DNA of 40,584 bases from Methylococcaceae bacterium (GTDB taxonomy: Bacteria > Pseudomonadota > Gammaproteobacteria > Methylococcales > Methylomonadaceae), in assembly GCA_006844585.1 (NCBI GenBank), contig SPJM01000189.1, positions 1 to 40,584 on the forward strand, read 5' to 3'. Both the position numbers and the translations under genes were made by a program. Shown piece by piece: positions 32,345 through 40,584 of this stretch (the first letter of the stretch is position 1; every line of letters begins with the position of its first letter). The notes beneath the pieces were generated by a model. The model was not told the DNA's origin. It searched no databases and saw nothing but the letters and a program-made list of their open reading frames with translations.

Positions 32345-35300
32345 GTGAACATTACCGATCAAGATCATCAAACAGCATTGGACAAATTAGTCGCCTACTC
32401 TCTGAAAGGCGGTTTGCCGATTTTTTTATTTGTCTTGTCTTTTGCTTTGGGCGCGATTGCATTGATTTATACGCCCAGGGAAGAAGAGCCGCAAATCGTC
32501 GTGCCGATGGCCGATGTGCTGATTCATGCGCCGGGGTTATCCGCTCGTCAGGTTGAAAAACAAGTCACCTTGCCATTGGAAAAAATCCTCTCGCAGATCA
32601 GCGGTGTTGAACATATTTATTCGCGTTCCAGCGCCGGTAAGGCCATAGTGACATTGAGGTATTATGTCGGCGAAGACCGCGAAGACGCCTTGGTTAACGC
32701 TTATACTAAACTATTATCTAATCAAGATAGCATTCCCGCCGCTGTGCAAAGCTGGGTGATCAAACCCTTGGAAGTGGATGATGTGCCGATTGTGGTGTTA
32801 GGGATGTGGAGCAATAATCCGCAACGTTACAATGATTATGATTTGCGACGCATGGCCGATGAAATGACCACATCGTTACAGCAAATCGAAGATAGCAATC
32901 AAGTCAGCGTAGTCGGCGGTCGTAGCCGCGCTGTTAACGTATTGTTCAATCCGCAAAGCATGGCCGGACGTAAAACTACAGCGATTGATATTGTTCGTTC
33001 GATACAGTCTGCAAACCGTTTACAGGAATCCGGTTTACTATCGATGAATAATCAATCTTTAGTGTTGGAAACCGGCGATTTCATTCGCTCGGCGGAACAG
33101 TTGGCCACGCTAGTCGTCAAGGTAAACGAGGGGCGACCGGTTTATCTGCAGGATGTTGCAGAAATCAAGGATGGCCCGGCGGAGCTGGATGGTTACAGTT
33201 GGATAGAATTTGCGCCGGGTCATGCTTTGGCTGAACAACATCCGGAGCAATATCCGATGGTGACCTTGGCGATTGCCAAAAAAAGAGGCTCCAATGCGGT
33301 TTGGGTGGCTGAAAATATCCATCAGCTTATCGATGAGTTAAAACAACAATTACTGCCGCCGGAAGTGCAGATTGAAGTGCTGCGCGATTACGGCAAAACG
33401 GCGGATGAAAAAGTCACTAATTTAACCAGCAGTTTGGCATTTGCGATTTTTACCGTGGTGGTGTTTATCGCGGTGTTTTTAGGATGGCGCGAGGCCTTGG
33501 TGGTCGGTTTGGCGATTCCGATATGTTACGGATTAACCTTGATGCTGGATATGGCTTTCGGGTACACCATCAATCGGGTGACTTTATTCGCTTTAATTTT
33601 ATCGTTGGGTTTATTGGTCGACGACCCGATTACCGGGATTGATAATATCGAACGCTTTATGCGTTTAGGAAGCGGTGATTTAAAACAACGCATTATTGCC
33701 GCGATAGCGGAAATTCGCTCGGCTTTGTTGATGTCTACGGTCACCATTATTCTGGCTTTTGTGCCGTTAGCCTTCATTACCGGGTTAATGGGGCCGTATA
33801 TGGGGCCGATGGCCTTCAATGTACCGGTTGCGGTGATTATTTCGACAATGGTGGCGTTTATGGTCACGCCCTGGCTGGCGAGTTTGCTCTTAAAGCCTAA
33901 ACAAGAGGAAGATGCTTCGCAAGGCTTGTTGAAAATATATAGCGCGATGGTTGGGCCGTTCATTCAAAGTCGTCAAAAAGCCTGGTTGTTAATGGCGATG
34001 GTGATAGCTTTATTTGTAGCCACAGCTAGTTTGCCGGTGTTTCAAGCGGTGCCGTTAAAATTATTGCCGTTTGACAATAAAGACGAAATGCAGATATTAG
34101 TGGATATGCCGGAAGGCAGTTCGCTGGAACAAACGGCGGCGCTGACTAAAAAGGCCGCGCAAATCGCCGGGCGTTTGCCGGAAGTGCAAGCGGTAGCCGC
34201 TTATGTCGGCCAGCCTTCGCCGATTGATTTCAATGGCCTGGTGCGACAGTATTTTTACCGGCAAGCGCCGCATCTGGCGGATATCCGCTTAACCTTGGCG
34301 CCGCGAGCCGAACGCGAGCATAACTCACATGCTGTTTTATTGCGTTTGCGCAAAATGTTGCAGCCGTTGAATGTTGATGGGGCGTCGCTCAAAGTGGTGG
34401 AAGTGCCGCCGGGGCCGCCGGTGCTGAGTACGGTGGTGGCGGAAATTTACGGCGACCGTTTGACGGATTATCAACAACAACGGCAAGCGGCGCAAACAGT
34501 GATGGATAGATTGCGACAAGAGGCTTTTGTCGTAGAAGTGGATTCAACGGTGGAAGCCGGGCAAACCCGCTGGCGCTTTATCACCGATAAAGAAAAAGCC
34601 AGGCTTTCCGGGGTCAGCACTGAGGATATTGCGATCAATCTGAGCATGGCCAACCACGGCTGGGTGGCTGATCATTTGAATCTGGAAAGTGAGGCCAATC
34701 CATTGCCGATTACCTTACGCTTACCTAAGCCGATACGCGCAGGTCTGGACGATTTAGCGGTGTTGCCGATCAAAGGCCGAGGTCTTGGCCCGGATCAGTC
34801 CATCATTGCTTTGGGTGAATTAGGCCGATTTCAAGCATTGGAAACTGACCGCGCTATTTTCCATAAAAACCTGCGTCCGGTGGTATACGTGACCGCTGAA
34901 CTGGAAGGCAGAACCCCGGTAGAAGTTATCACCAGCATCCAGGCTGATTTCAATAATACCGATAACAAGCGGCGGGACTGGCGCCAGCGCAGCTTTTTTA
35001 ATCCCGGCGCAGGCATACCCTGGCATTTGCCGGATAATATCAGCGTTAATTGGGGCGGCGAGGGTGAGTGGGATACCACGATAAGAGTGTTTCGGGATAT
35101 GGGTTTAGCTTTTGCTTTCGCATTAATCGGTATTTATTTTGTCATGCGTCTGCAAACCGGCTCCACCGCATTAACCCTGATTATTATGTCGTCTATCCCG
35201 ATGACGGTGATCGGCATCATGCCGGGTTTCTGGCTGTTGAATCAATTCGGCGAACGCTTTATCGGCGACAGCCCCGATCCGGTATTGTTCACCGCCACGG

Positions 35301-35623
35301 CGATGATCGGCATGATCGCCCTGGCCGGTATTGTGATTCGCAACGCCTTAATTTTAATTGAATTCATTGTTCAGGCGCGGGAATCCGGTATGGCTTTGCA
35401 AGAGGCATTATTACAAGCCGGCGCGATTCGGATGCGACCAGTTTTGTTAACGGCGGGAACCACCTTGCTGGGCAATATCATTATCACTCTGGACCCGGTT
35501 TTCAGCGGTTTGGCGATTGCCATTATCTTCGGGATTCTAGCCTCCACCTTATTCACCTTATTAGTTATACCGGTTGTTTATTATTTGGTATACGCTCCAA
35601 AACAAACGGCTCAAGAGAATTAA
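32345..35623 (+). CDS. RND-family efflux pump, inner-membrane subunit
   Basis: Proton-driven RND permease of 1092 aa in the AcrB superfamily, beginning at a GTG (32345) with no strong ribosome-binding site. The N-terminal helix is followed by a periplasmic loop with the typical SARQVEKQVTLPLEKILSQISGVEHIYS. The TM4 segment GLLVDDPITGIDNIERF carries the paired acidic residues that drive proton transfer. The sequence repeats the two-half pattern, with a second periplasmic domain about residues 570-880 and a final helix block ending VYYLVYAP. Substrate cannot be assigned; the multidrug HAE1 type fits better than the CusA metal type. The adaptor gene follows 3 bases later, so the three genes form one operon. 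Confidence 0.93.
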   Translation: MNITDQDHQTALDKLVAYSLKGGLPIFLFVLSFALGAIALIYTPREEEPQIVVPMADVLIHAPGLSARQVEKQVTLPLEKILSQISGVEHIYSRSSAGKAIVTLRYYVGEDREDALVNAYTKLLSNQDSIPAAVQSWVIKPLEVDDVPIVVLGMWSNNPQRYNDYDLRRMADEMTTSLQQIEDSNQVSVVGGRSRAVNVLFNPQSMAGRKTTAIDIVRSIQSANRLQESGLLSMNNQSLVLETGDFIRSAEQLATLVVKVNEGRPVYLQDVAEIKDGPAELDGYSWIEFAPGHALAEQHPEQYPMVTLAIAKKRGSNAVWVAENIHQLIDELKQQLLPPEVQIEVLRDYGKTADEKVTNLTSSLAFAIFTVVVFIAVFLGWREALVVGLAIPICYGLTLMLDMAFGYTINRVTLFALILSLGLLVDDPITGIDNIERFMRLGSGDLKQRIIAAIAEIRSALLMSTVTIILAFVPLAFITGLMGPYMGPMAFNVPVAVIISTMVAFMVTPWLASLLLKPKQEEDASQGLLKIYSAMVGPFIQSRQKAWLLMAMVIALFVATASLPVFQAVPLKLLPFDNKDEMQILVDMPEGSSLEQTAALTKKAAQIAGRLPEVQAVAAYVGQPSPIDFNGLVRQYFYRQAPHLADIRLTLAPRAEREHNSHAVLLRLRKMLQPLNVDGASLKVVEVPPGPPVLSTVVAEIYGDRLTDYQQQRQAAQTVMDRLRQEAFVVEVDSTVEAGQTRWRFITDKEKARLSGVSTEDIAINLSMANHGWVADHLNLESEANPLPITLRLPKPIRAGLDDLAVLPIKGRGLGPDQSIIALGELGRFQALETDRAIFHKNLRPVVYVTAELEGRTPVEVITSIQADFNNTDNKRRDWRQRSFFNPGAGIPWHLPDNISVNWGGEGEWDTTIRVFRDMGLAFAFALIGIYFVMRLQTGSTALTLIIMSSIPMTVIGIMPGFWLLNQFGERFIGDSPDPVLFTATAMIGMIALAGIVIRNALILIEFIVQARESGMALQEALLQAGAIRMRPVLLTAGTTLLGNIIITLDPVFSGLAIAIIFGILASTLFTLLVIPVVYYLVYAPKQTAQEN

Positions 35624-35626
35624 AAT

Positions 35627-36700
35627 ATGGATAATCACACAAAAACCTATCTGATGCCGGTGCTGGCCATGCTCGGCTTGTTGTTAGCGATTTTATGGAT
35701 GGCGGGCGGTTTTGACGATAAAATCCAACCGGGGCGATTATCTTCCGGCAAAGTCTATCAGGGCGAGACCTTGACCTTGCAGACCAGCGTTGTGCAAAGT
35801 GTTGAAGAAGTCGCCGCAAGCGTACACTCCAAACAAACCACCCAAGTCGCATCCAGGGTTTTGGCGCCGATAAAAAAGATTCATGTTAAAGCCGGGGATA
35901 TTGTCCATCAAGGCGATTTATTAATTGAATTGGATAATCGCAATAATTTGGCCAGAGTAGGTCAATCTCAAGGCAACCTGAATGCGATTCGGGCGCAGTT
36001 AAAGCAAGCCGATTCACACTATCAGCGCACTCAAAATCTATACAGCAAGGAGAGTGTCACCAAGGCCGAATTGGAAAGGGCGCGAGCCGCGTACAATAGT
36101 CTACGGGCGCAATTAGCCGGGGCGGTGCAGAAGTTGGAATCATCCCGCACCACCTCCAGTTACAGTCAAATAAAAGCCACCTTTACCGCCAAAGTTATCG
36201 ACCGCTTTGCCGAACCGGGCGACATAGCCTCGCCTGGGGTCAAGCTGTTGACGCTTTATGATCCGCAGTCGTTAAGAGTGGACGCCAATGTCCGCGAATC
36301 GGTTGCGCTAAGCTTAAAAATCGGCGATCAATTGGAAGCGGTGATTCCGGCGCTAAACACGCGAATGCCGGTTATCGTTGAAGAAATTGTGCCGGAAGCG
36401 AATCCCGGCGCGCGCAGCTTTTTAATTAAAGCCAAGATTGAACATCAAGGTCGAATGCTGCCGGGCATGTTCGCGCGGATAAGAATACCGTTGGCCGAGC
36501 AACAGCAATTACTCATCCCTCAACGCTATGTCAAACAAATGGGGCAACTGGATGTGGTTTGGGTGCTGGAACGAAAGCAAGCCGTGCGCCGTTTTATTCG
36601 CACCGGCGCCGTTAAACAAAACGATCAAGTTTTGGTCATTTCAGGATTGGATGCAGGCGAGCAATTAATTTTGCCTGAACATGTGGGAGAGCAGCGATGA
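35627..36700 (+). CDS. RND efflux periplasmic adaptor (membrane fusion protein)
   Basis: HlyD/AcrA-family adaptor of 357 aa. It begins with an N-terminal membrane anchor (residues about 10-27, no lipobox) and contains the biotinyl-lipoyl-like IKKIHVKAGDIVHQGDLLIELDN, a coiled-coil hairpin (about residues 108-170), a beta-barrel segment ending AKIEHQGRMLPGMFARIRIPL, and the terminal WVLERKQAVRRFIRTGAVKQ membrane-proximal region. It links the inner-membrane pump to the outer-membrane channel. Its stop overlaps the start of the channel gene by 4 bases. Confidence 0.92.
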   Translation: MDNHTKTYLMPVLAMLGLLLAILWMAGGFDDKIQPGRLSSGKVYQGETLTLQTSVVQSVEEVAASVHSKQTTQVASRVLAPIKKIHVKAGDIVHQGDLLIELDNRNNLARVGQSQGNLNAIRAQLKQADSHYQRTQNLYSKESVTKAELERARAAYNSLRAQLAGAVQKLESSRTTSSYSQIKATFTAKVIDRFAEPGDIASPGVKLLTLYDPQSLRVDANVRESVALSLKIGDQLEAVIPALNTRMPVIVEEIVPEANPGARSFLIKAKIEHQGRMLPGMFARIRIPLAEQQQLLIPQRYVKQMGQLDVVWVLERKQAVRRFIRTGAVKQNDQVLVISGLDAGEQLILPEHVGEQR

Positions 36701-38055
36701 CCAATATGATCAAACGCCGCTTTATCCATTTTGGGTTAATCGCATGCATTTCGGCGCTCATGACGCCAGGCGTTTATGCCCAACAAGCCTTACATTTGAA
36801 CCTGCCGCAAGCAGTCGATTACGCTATTGAACATAACCCGGATATGCATATTATGCAGCAGCGCATTGCTCAGGCCGAAGCGCAACGGCAAATTGCGCTG
36901 TCCTCGTTCTATCCGAATATTGATGCGTCTTTGTCTTATCAGCACAGCGACAATCCTTCACAGGCTTTCGCCATGGTCATCGCCCAGCGCCGTTTGCAAT
37001 TTACCCCGGATACCGATTTTAACCACCCCGGCGGCATCGATAATTATCGACCGGAAATTCGCGCTCGTTACAACCTGTTCAACGGCGGACAAGATTATTA
37101 TCAAAGCGGCGCCGCTAAATTGGGCGTTGACGCCGCCAAATTACGACAGGAAGCCGCCAGGCAACAATTAGCAGAAGCGGTCAAAGCCGGTTTTTTTGCT
37201 TATTTAGCGGCGATTGAAGCCGATAAAGTCGCTGATAAATCCATTTATGCTGTCAAAACCGAACTTAAACAAAGCCGGAACCGTTTACAAGTCGGCGCAA
37301 TATTGCGATCAGACGTGTTGTCGTTGGAAGTCAAGCTGGCCGAAGCGCAAGATAAAAAAATCCAAACCAGCAACGCCATTGCTATGGCCAAAGCCGGTTT
37401 GAAAAAGCTGCTGGGTTTAACCGCTCAGCAGTCCCTTTCTTTAGATACTGCCGAACACGGGCGACTGCCGGATAAGCAAAACAGCTTTGTTGAATTATTA
37501 CAGCTGGCCGAACAAAACCGGCCGGAAGCCAAAGCTGCAAAAAAACAAATCGAAATCGCCGAACACAAGCTTAACGCCGCCAAAGGCGCGTATTTGCCAA
37601 CAGCAGACGCCTATGTCGCCTATGGTTCAGACAGCAAAAATCTGGATTTCGACACCGGCAGCGATAATGTCAGCGCCGGGGTCACGGTACAAGTCAATTT
37701 GTTTTCCGGTTTCAGACAACAACAAAATATCAAGAAAGCCCAACAGCAACTCAGCATCGCCCGGAAAAACGCCGAGCAGATTCGCTTGCAAATCGAAAAC
37801 GGGGTGAAAATTGCTCATCTGCGTCTGCAGGAAGCTTTGGCGCGGATTGACGTGACCACCGTTGCCGTCGAAGCGGCGGAAGAAGCTTTCAGGTTAGTCA
37901 GTGAGCAAAGAAAAGCCGGTGTTGTGACGGTAACCCGTTATCTTGAAGCGGAAGTCGCGCGTGATAAGTCTCATGCGCGACAAATAGCCGCTCGTTATGA
38001 TGCTTTAAGGGCGGATGCGCAATTGCAGCGGGCGGTGGGGAGCTGGGAGAAATAA
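36697..38055 (+). CDS. TolC-family outer-membrane efflux channel
   Basis: Outer-membrane channel subunit of 452 aa. A signal peptide (about residues 1-28, ending GVYA) is followed by two repeats of the outer membrane efflux protein (OEP) family. The first has LPQAVDYAIEHNPDMHIMQQRIAQAEAQ; the second has ELLQLAEQNRPEAKAAKKQIEIAEHKLNAAKGAYLPTADAYVAYG, with a GVTVQVNLFSGF strand. It completes the pump-adaptor-channel operon. A four-base overlap with the adaptor indicates translational coupling. The gene ends at the exact base before the convergent membrane protein gene. Confidence 0.92.
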   Translation: MTNMIKRRFIHFGLIACISALMTPGVYAQQALHLNLPQAVDYAIEHNPDMHIMQQRIAQAEAQRQIALSSFYPNIDASLSYQHSDNPSQAFAMVIAQRRLQFTPDTDFNHPGGIDNYRPEIRARYNLFNGGQDYYQSGAAKLGVDAAKLRQEAARQQLAEAVKAGFFAYLAAIEADKVADKSIYAVKTELKQSRNRLQVGAILRSDVLSLEVKLAEAQDKKIQTSNAIAMAKAGLKKLLGLTAQQSLSLDTAEHGRLPDKQNSFVELLQLAEQNRPEAKAAKKQIEIAEHKLNAAKGAYLPTADAYVAYGSDSKNLDFDTGSDNVSAGVTVQVNLFSGFRQQQNIKKAQQQLSIARKNAEQIRLQIENGVKIAHLRLQEALARIDVTTVAVEAAEEAFRLVSEQRKAGVVTVTRYLEAEVARDKSHARQIAARYDALRADAQLQRAVGSWEK

Positions 38056-39600
38056 TTACTTGTATTCCCAAATAAATTCATAATAAGTGCCGATTTTCGG
38101 AAAGGTTTCGATATATTGCGCCTGATTAAAATTATCCGCGTCTTGATGAGATGACATTTCAAGGACTTCTTCGGAAATTAAGCATAATAATTCAATCGTA
38201 TCATCGTATTTGTATTTTCGGATGATAATGGGAGATAGATATTGAATTTCACTGTCCAATTGCCATTTCATGCGCAAAAGCTTGGTCGGTCGGGTGATGC
38301 TGAGGCGTGAAAGCGATAGGTTCTCATGGCCTTTAACACTGATTTTAACGGTGATGGTTTCATCCCGGCCGAAACTGCCGTGAACCGGTTTGATTGCCTG
38401 GCTGTAGCTGTGCCAGTTGTCTTCCAGACGAGTTGATTCCGCGCCTTCTGAATAAATGGCTATTTGTTCATCTTCACCGCTTTTCAGCAGATTGACAAAC
38501 TCCGGCAGTAATGAGGTTCCGTATACTTCCAGCCCGTCTTCTTTGATTTGAGTAATGCCGGGAGAGCTGAAGCCGATCACATTTTGATAGTCCAGCTGCC
38601 ATTGTTGGGTAGAGGATAACTGCCACCGGTATTCTTGCAGTAAGGTTTGGTAACCCGCTTCTTGAGCAGCGTTTTCAAATTCATCGCGTTGGGAAACGGA
38701 GATCGGCGCGCCGGGTTTTAAACGGGATATTAACCACTCGCCCGGTCTGGCGAAGCCGAAAGATTCAAACAGAAAGCAGAGATCAACAACGAATTTCATC
38801 CCCGGAACGTTAAGCATCGCCTGTGGGTTTTTGTTGGCGTAAAATTGCGGCGCAAGCTGGCCGAACCATAGAGTGACAAAAGCGCCCAAAAAACCCAGTT
38901 TGAGTAAAGTCAAATCCAGTAAGGGAAACCCCTTCAACAGGCTTGCCATATAATCCGGCAAATAGGCGACGGCATTAGGGAAGCTGGTGGACTGGGCTAT
39001 CAGAAAGACCACAAAAATAACAAAAAATTGACGGCCGGCCAGATATTGTTGCGATTCGGACGTTGTTTTGGTTTGGTTTTGAATGTCTGTAGTGCGGGGG
39101 AATTCTTTCTCCAGTCCGGAAAGGTCTTTGGTTCTGAGCGATACGATAGATATCTGACTGCCTTCAAGCGCCGCCAGCAATAACATTAAGGCCAGGAAAA
39201 TAGCCAGAACGGTTAACGGGGAAACGGCATATGTGATGGAGAGGTTTGATGCGCCGACGAGTATTAAATAAAGCAATGTAAAAATGGCAATCGGCGCCAG
39301 AATCACCGCAAACACGGTTGAAATGACATAGAGGACGATTGACCATAAGGACTTGCCCTGATTGGCCGGAATTTCAAAGCCCAGCTTTGTTTGCGCGGTT
39401 TCGGCCAGATTAATCAGCTCTTTGTTAAAGCGACCGATAGTTTCAGGTTGTTGGTAGACTTTTAATAACAACTTGCGTTGCTTTAGGGTTTTATGCGAAG
39501 GAGTCTCTGATAAAGGGGTGAGGAGAGAATAGGCCAATTCTTCGGAAATTTCATGGCGCAAAAGAAATTCTTTCAGTCGGCAAGCCAGCTTGTTCTTCAT
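38056..39600 (-). CDS. Unknown membrane protein
   Basis: A 514-residue protein I do not recognise. Residues about 1-75 are cytosolic and helical. Four or five hydrophobic stretches follow: SIVLYVISTVFAVILAPIAIFTLLYLILVGA, VLAIFLALMLLLAALEGSQISIVSL, FFVIFVVFLIAQSTSFPNAVAYL and LLKLGFLGAFVTLWFGQLAPQFYA. The last 220 residues are polar and beta-rich (for example SFGRDETITVKISVKGHENLSLSRLSI). The gene runs leftward behind the amphi-Trp-like gene with a 16-base gap, so the two are probably one operon. No functional guess is made. Confidence 0.7.
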   Translation of the reverse strand: MKNKLACRLKEFLLRHEISEELAYSLLTPLSETPSHKTLKQRKLLLKVYQQPETIGRFNKELINLAETAQTKLGFEIPANQGKSLWSIVLYVISTVFAVILAPIAIFTLLYLILVGASNLSITYAVSPLTVLAIFLALMLLLAALEGSQISIVSLRTKDLSGLEKEFPRTTDIQNQTKTTSESQQYLAGRQFFVIFVVFLIAQSTSFPNAVAYLPDYMASLLKGFPLLDLTLLKLGFLGAFVTLWFGQLAPQFYANKNPQAMLNVPGMKFVVDLCFLFESFGFARPGEWLISRLKPGAPISVSQRDEFENAAQEAGYQTLLQEYRWQLSSTQQWQLDYQNVIGFSSPGITQIKEDGLEVYGTSLLPEFVNLLKSGEDEQIAIYSEGAESTRLEDNWHSYSQAIKPVHGSFGRDETITVKISVKGHENLSLSRLSITRPTKLLRMKWQLDSEIQYLSPIIIRKYKYDDTIELLCLISEEVLEMSSHQDADNFNQAQYIETFPKIGTYYEFIWEYK

Positions 39601-39616
39601 AAAGTGATGCTTTAAA

Positions 39617-39910
39617 TTATTCGATAACCAATTTATTATTTTGAACGGTCGCCTCGGCGCCGTCTTCCCATTCTATTTCAAGCTTGAGTTTCAATTCTCC
39701 CCGGGGCAGTCTCTCATATCGAACCGTAAAAAGCGGTTGTTGTTGGGGGACAATATTGACATCGTTGATGGTCAGTTCCCCGTTTTCTTTTAACGCATGG
39801 CCGATTTTAATCAGTTGTTCGGCAATGTTTTCCAAGTTGTCGGTTTGTTCGCTATTGACCATCCATTTTTGAGAATGACCATGATGAGGCGGACGTCGTG
39901 GGGATGTCAT
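39617..39910 (-). CDS. Amphi-Trp-domain-like small protein
   Basis: A 97-residue protein. A basic, His-rich start (RRPPHHGHSQKW) is followed by NLENIAEQLIKIGHALKENGELTI and a beta-strand core, then GELKLKLEIEWED, a pattern that recalls the amphi-Trp domain (helix, then alternating strands ending E-x-E-W). The ATG at 39910 has AGGAG nine bases upstream. It is the first gene of a leftward pair. Function unknown. Confidence 0.6.
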   Translation of the reverse strand: MTSPRRPPHHGHSQKWMVNSEQTDNLENIAEQLIKIGHALKENGELTINDVNIVPQQQPLFTVRYERLPRGELKLKLEIEWEDGAEATVQNNKLVIE

Positions 39911-40353
39911 ACTAATTTACTCCTGTTGATTGTTTATCGGCGGTTAATAGCTGAAAAGGCGTTATTGCGCATATTGAACGAAAAATATCTTTTTTGCCGA
40001 GGCATAGTTTAGGGGGGATTTGTTATGATGGCATTATTGCCGACTCAAAAATCGGCAAGCCTTTAATATGCGTGTGAACGATTGAGATGGAATTCATTAT
40101 TGAAGAAACAGCCTTGTTTTAACCGTTAAGTATAACGATTTGCTGATGGCCGCTGCAAGTGTTAACCGCTTGATGCAGCCAAAGACAGACTAAAGTCTGT
40201 CCTACATGAGCAGGTCGGACTTTAGTCCGACATCTGGGGCTGAGGATTTTATAGCGCACTGTTTTTGATCGATAAATAAATGCAATCGTGACCGCCCGCA
40301 GTAGAGATTGTAGCGTTAAATTGACAAAACAGGATTTAAGTATAGGTAAGTAT
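39911..40353. other. Intergenic region with palindromic repeats
   Basis: About 440 bases with no convincing gene. A hairpin ttgccga / tcggcaa lies at 40037-40058. Two tight palindromes lie at 40184-40201 (gacagact aa agtctgtc) and 40214-40231 (gtcggact tt agtccgac), with ctacatgag between them. The methyltransferase promoter was not identified. Confidence 0.5.
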
Positions 40354-40584
40354 ATGCAACGTATTCCGGAACCGGAATTAATGGACGACGGCAGGCAGGC
40401 GGAAGCTTATGCCAATGCGGATTTTGAAGCGCAGCATAGCCGTATTGCGCCGTTAATGAAACGATTATTGAATTTGACGGATATAGAAGGCCATCTGCTG
40501 GATGTGGGTTGCGGGCCGGGCGATGTAACTTTTCGTTTGGCTAAAGCATTTCCGGGCGCATTCATAACCGCGATTGACGGCGCT
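40354..40584 (+). CDS. SAM-dependent methyltransferase (partial, cut by window end)
   Basis: The first 77 codons of a class I methyltransferase; the 3' end lies outside the window. The start MQRIPEPELMDD and AYANADFEAQHSRIAPLMKRLL are followed by the SAM-binding motif I, HLLDVGCGPGDVTFRLAKAFPGA, and the first part of motif II (TAIDGA). The N-terminal EPELMDD pattern recurs in a family of uncharacterised small methyltransferases. The methyl acceptor is not evident. Confidence 0.85.
   Translation, partial: MQRIPEPELMDDGRQAEAYANADFEAQHSRIAPLMKRLLNLTDIEGHLLDVGCGPGDVTFRLAKAFPGAFITAIDGA

Overview
The window is a 40.6 kb chromosomal segment of a gammaproteobacterium. The strongest evidence is the conserved block ygfB-pepP-ubiH-ubiI read leftward, facing a TIGR02449-type gene, zapA and a 6S RNA read rightward. 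A copper-handling cluster, a B-type terminal oxidase joined to a multiheme cytochrome, and many short palindromic intergenic repeats suit an aquatic respiratory bacterium. A methanotroph or methylotroph of the Methylococcales is possible, but no methane-oxidation gene is present, so that is only a guess. No rRNA, tRNA, CRISPR array, phage or intact insertion sequence was seen.

Layout. 1-3.0 kb: a hybrid histidine kinase behind a PhnD-like periplasmic binding protein, a probable sensing pair. 3.1-8.3 kb: two ubiquinone-ring hydroxylases, proline aminopeptidase P, YgfB, then divergently the TIGR02449 protein, ZapA and 6S RNA. 8.4-12.7 kb: OmpA-like lipoprotein, TauE/SafE permease, CCA-adding enzyme, an unknown lipoprotein and YajQ. 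12.8-15.3 kb: a small secreted protein made of three 37-residue repeats, a decayed ERCC4 nuclease gene and an NCS2-type permease.

15.5-21.5 kb: a rightward cluster that looks devoted to copper or a similar soft metal. It has a small membrane protein, a 59-residue Cys-rich metal-binding protein, a His/Met-tailed membrane protein, an HMA_2-like protein, a P1B-type ATPase with Cu+ signatures, a UreH_2/SafE-like membrane protein with a Met/His-rich N-terminus, and an EcsC-family protein. 21.5-24.7 kb: secreted alpha/beta hydrolase, thymidylate synthase and a small exported beta/gamma-crystallin-like protein.

25.0-31.9 kb: a leftward respiratory operon (50-residue oxidase subunit, CuA subunit II, B-type subunit I, dihaem cytochrome c4, heptahaem cytochrome c), followed after a terminator by a periplasmic parvulin-type isomerase. 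32.3-38.1 kb: a complete tripartite RND efflux operon (pump, adaptor, outer-membrane channel). 38.1-39.9 kb: a leftward pair of unknown genes, one probably of the amphi-Trp family. 40.35 kb to the end: the start of a SAM-dependent methyltransferase, cut by the window edge.

The most interesting items are the copper cluster, the operon joining a heptahaem cytochrome to a B-type oxidase, the tandem-repeat secreted protein, the internally deleted ERCC4 gene, and several long intergenic inverted repeats. All functions are inferred from sequence motifs read by eye; no database search was run.
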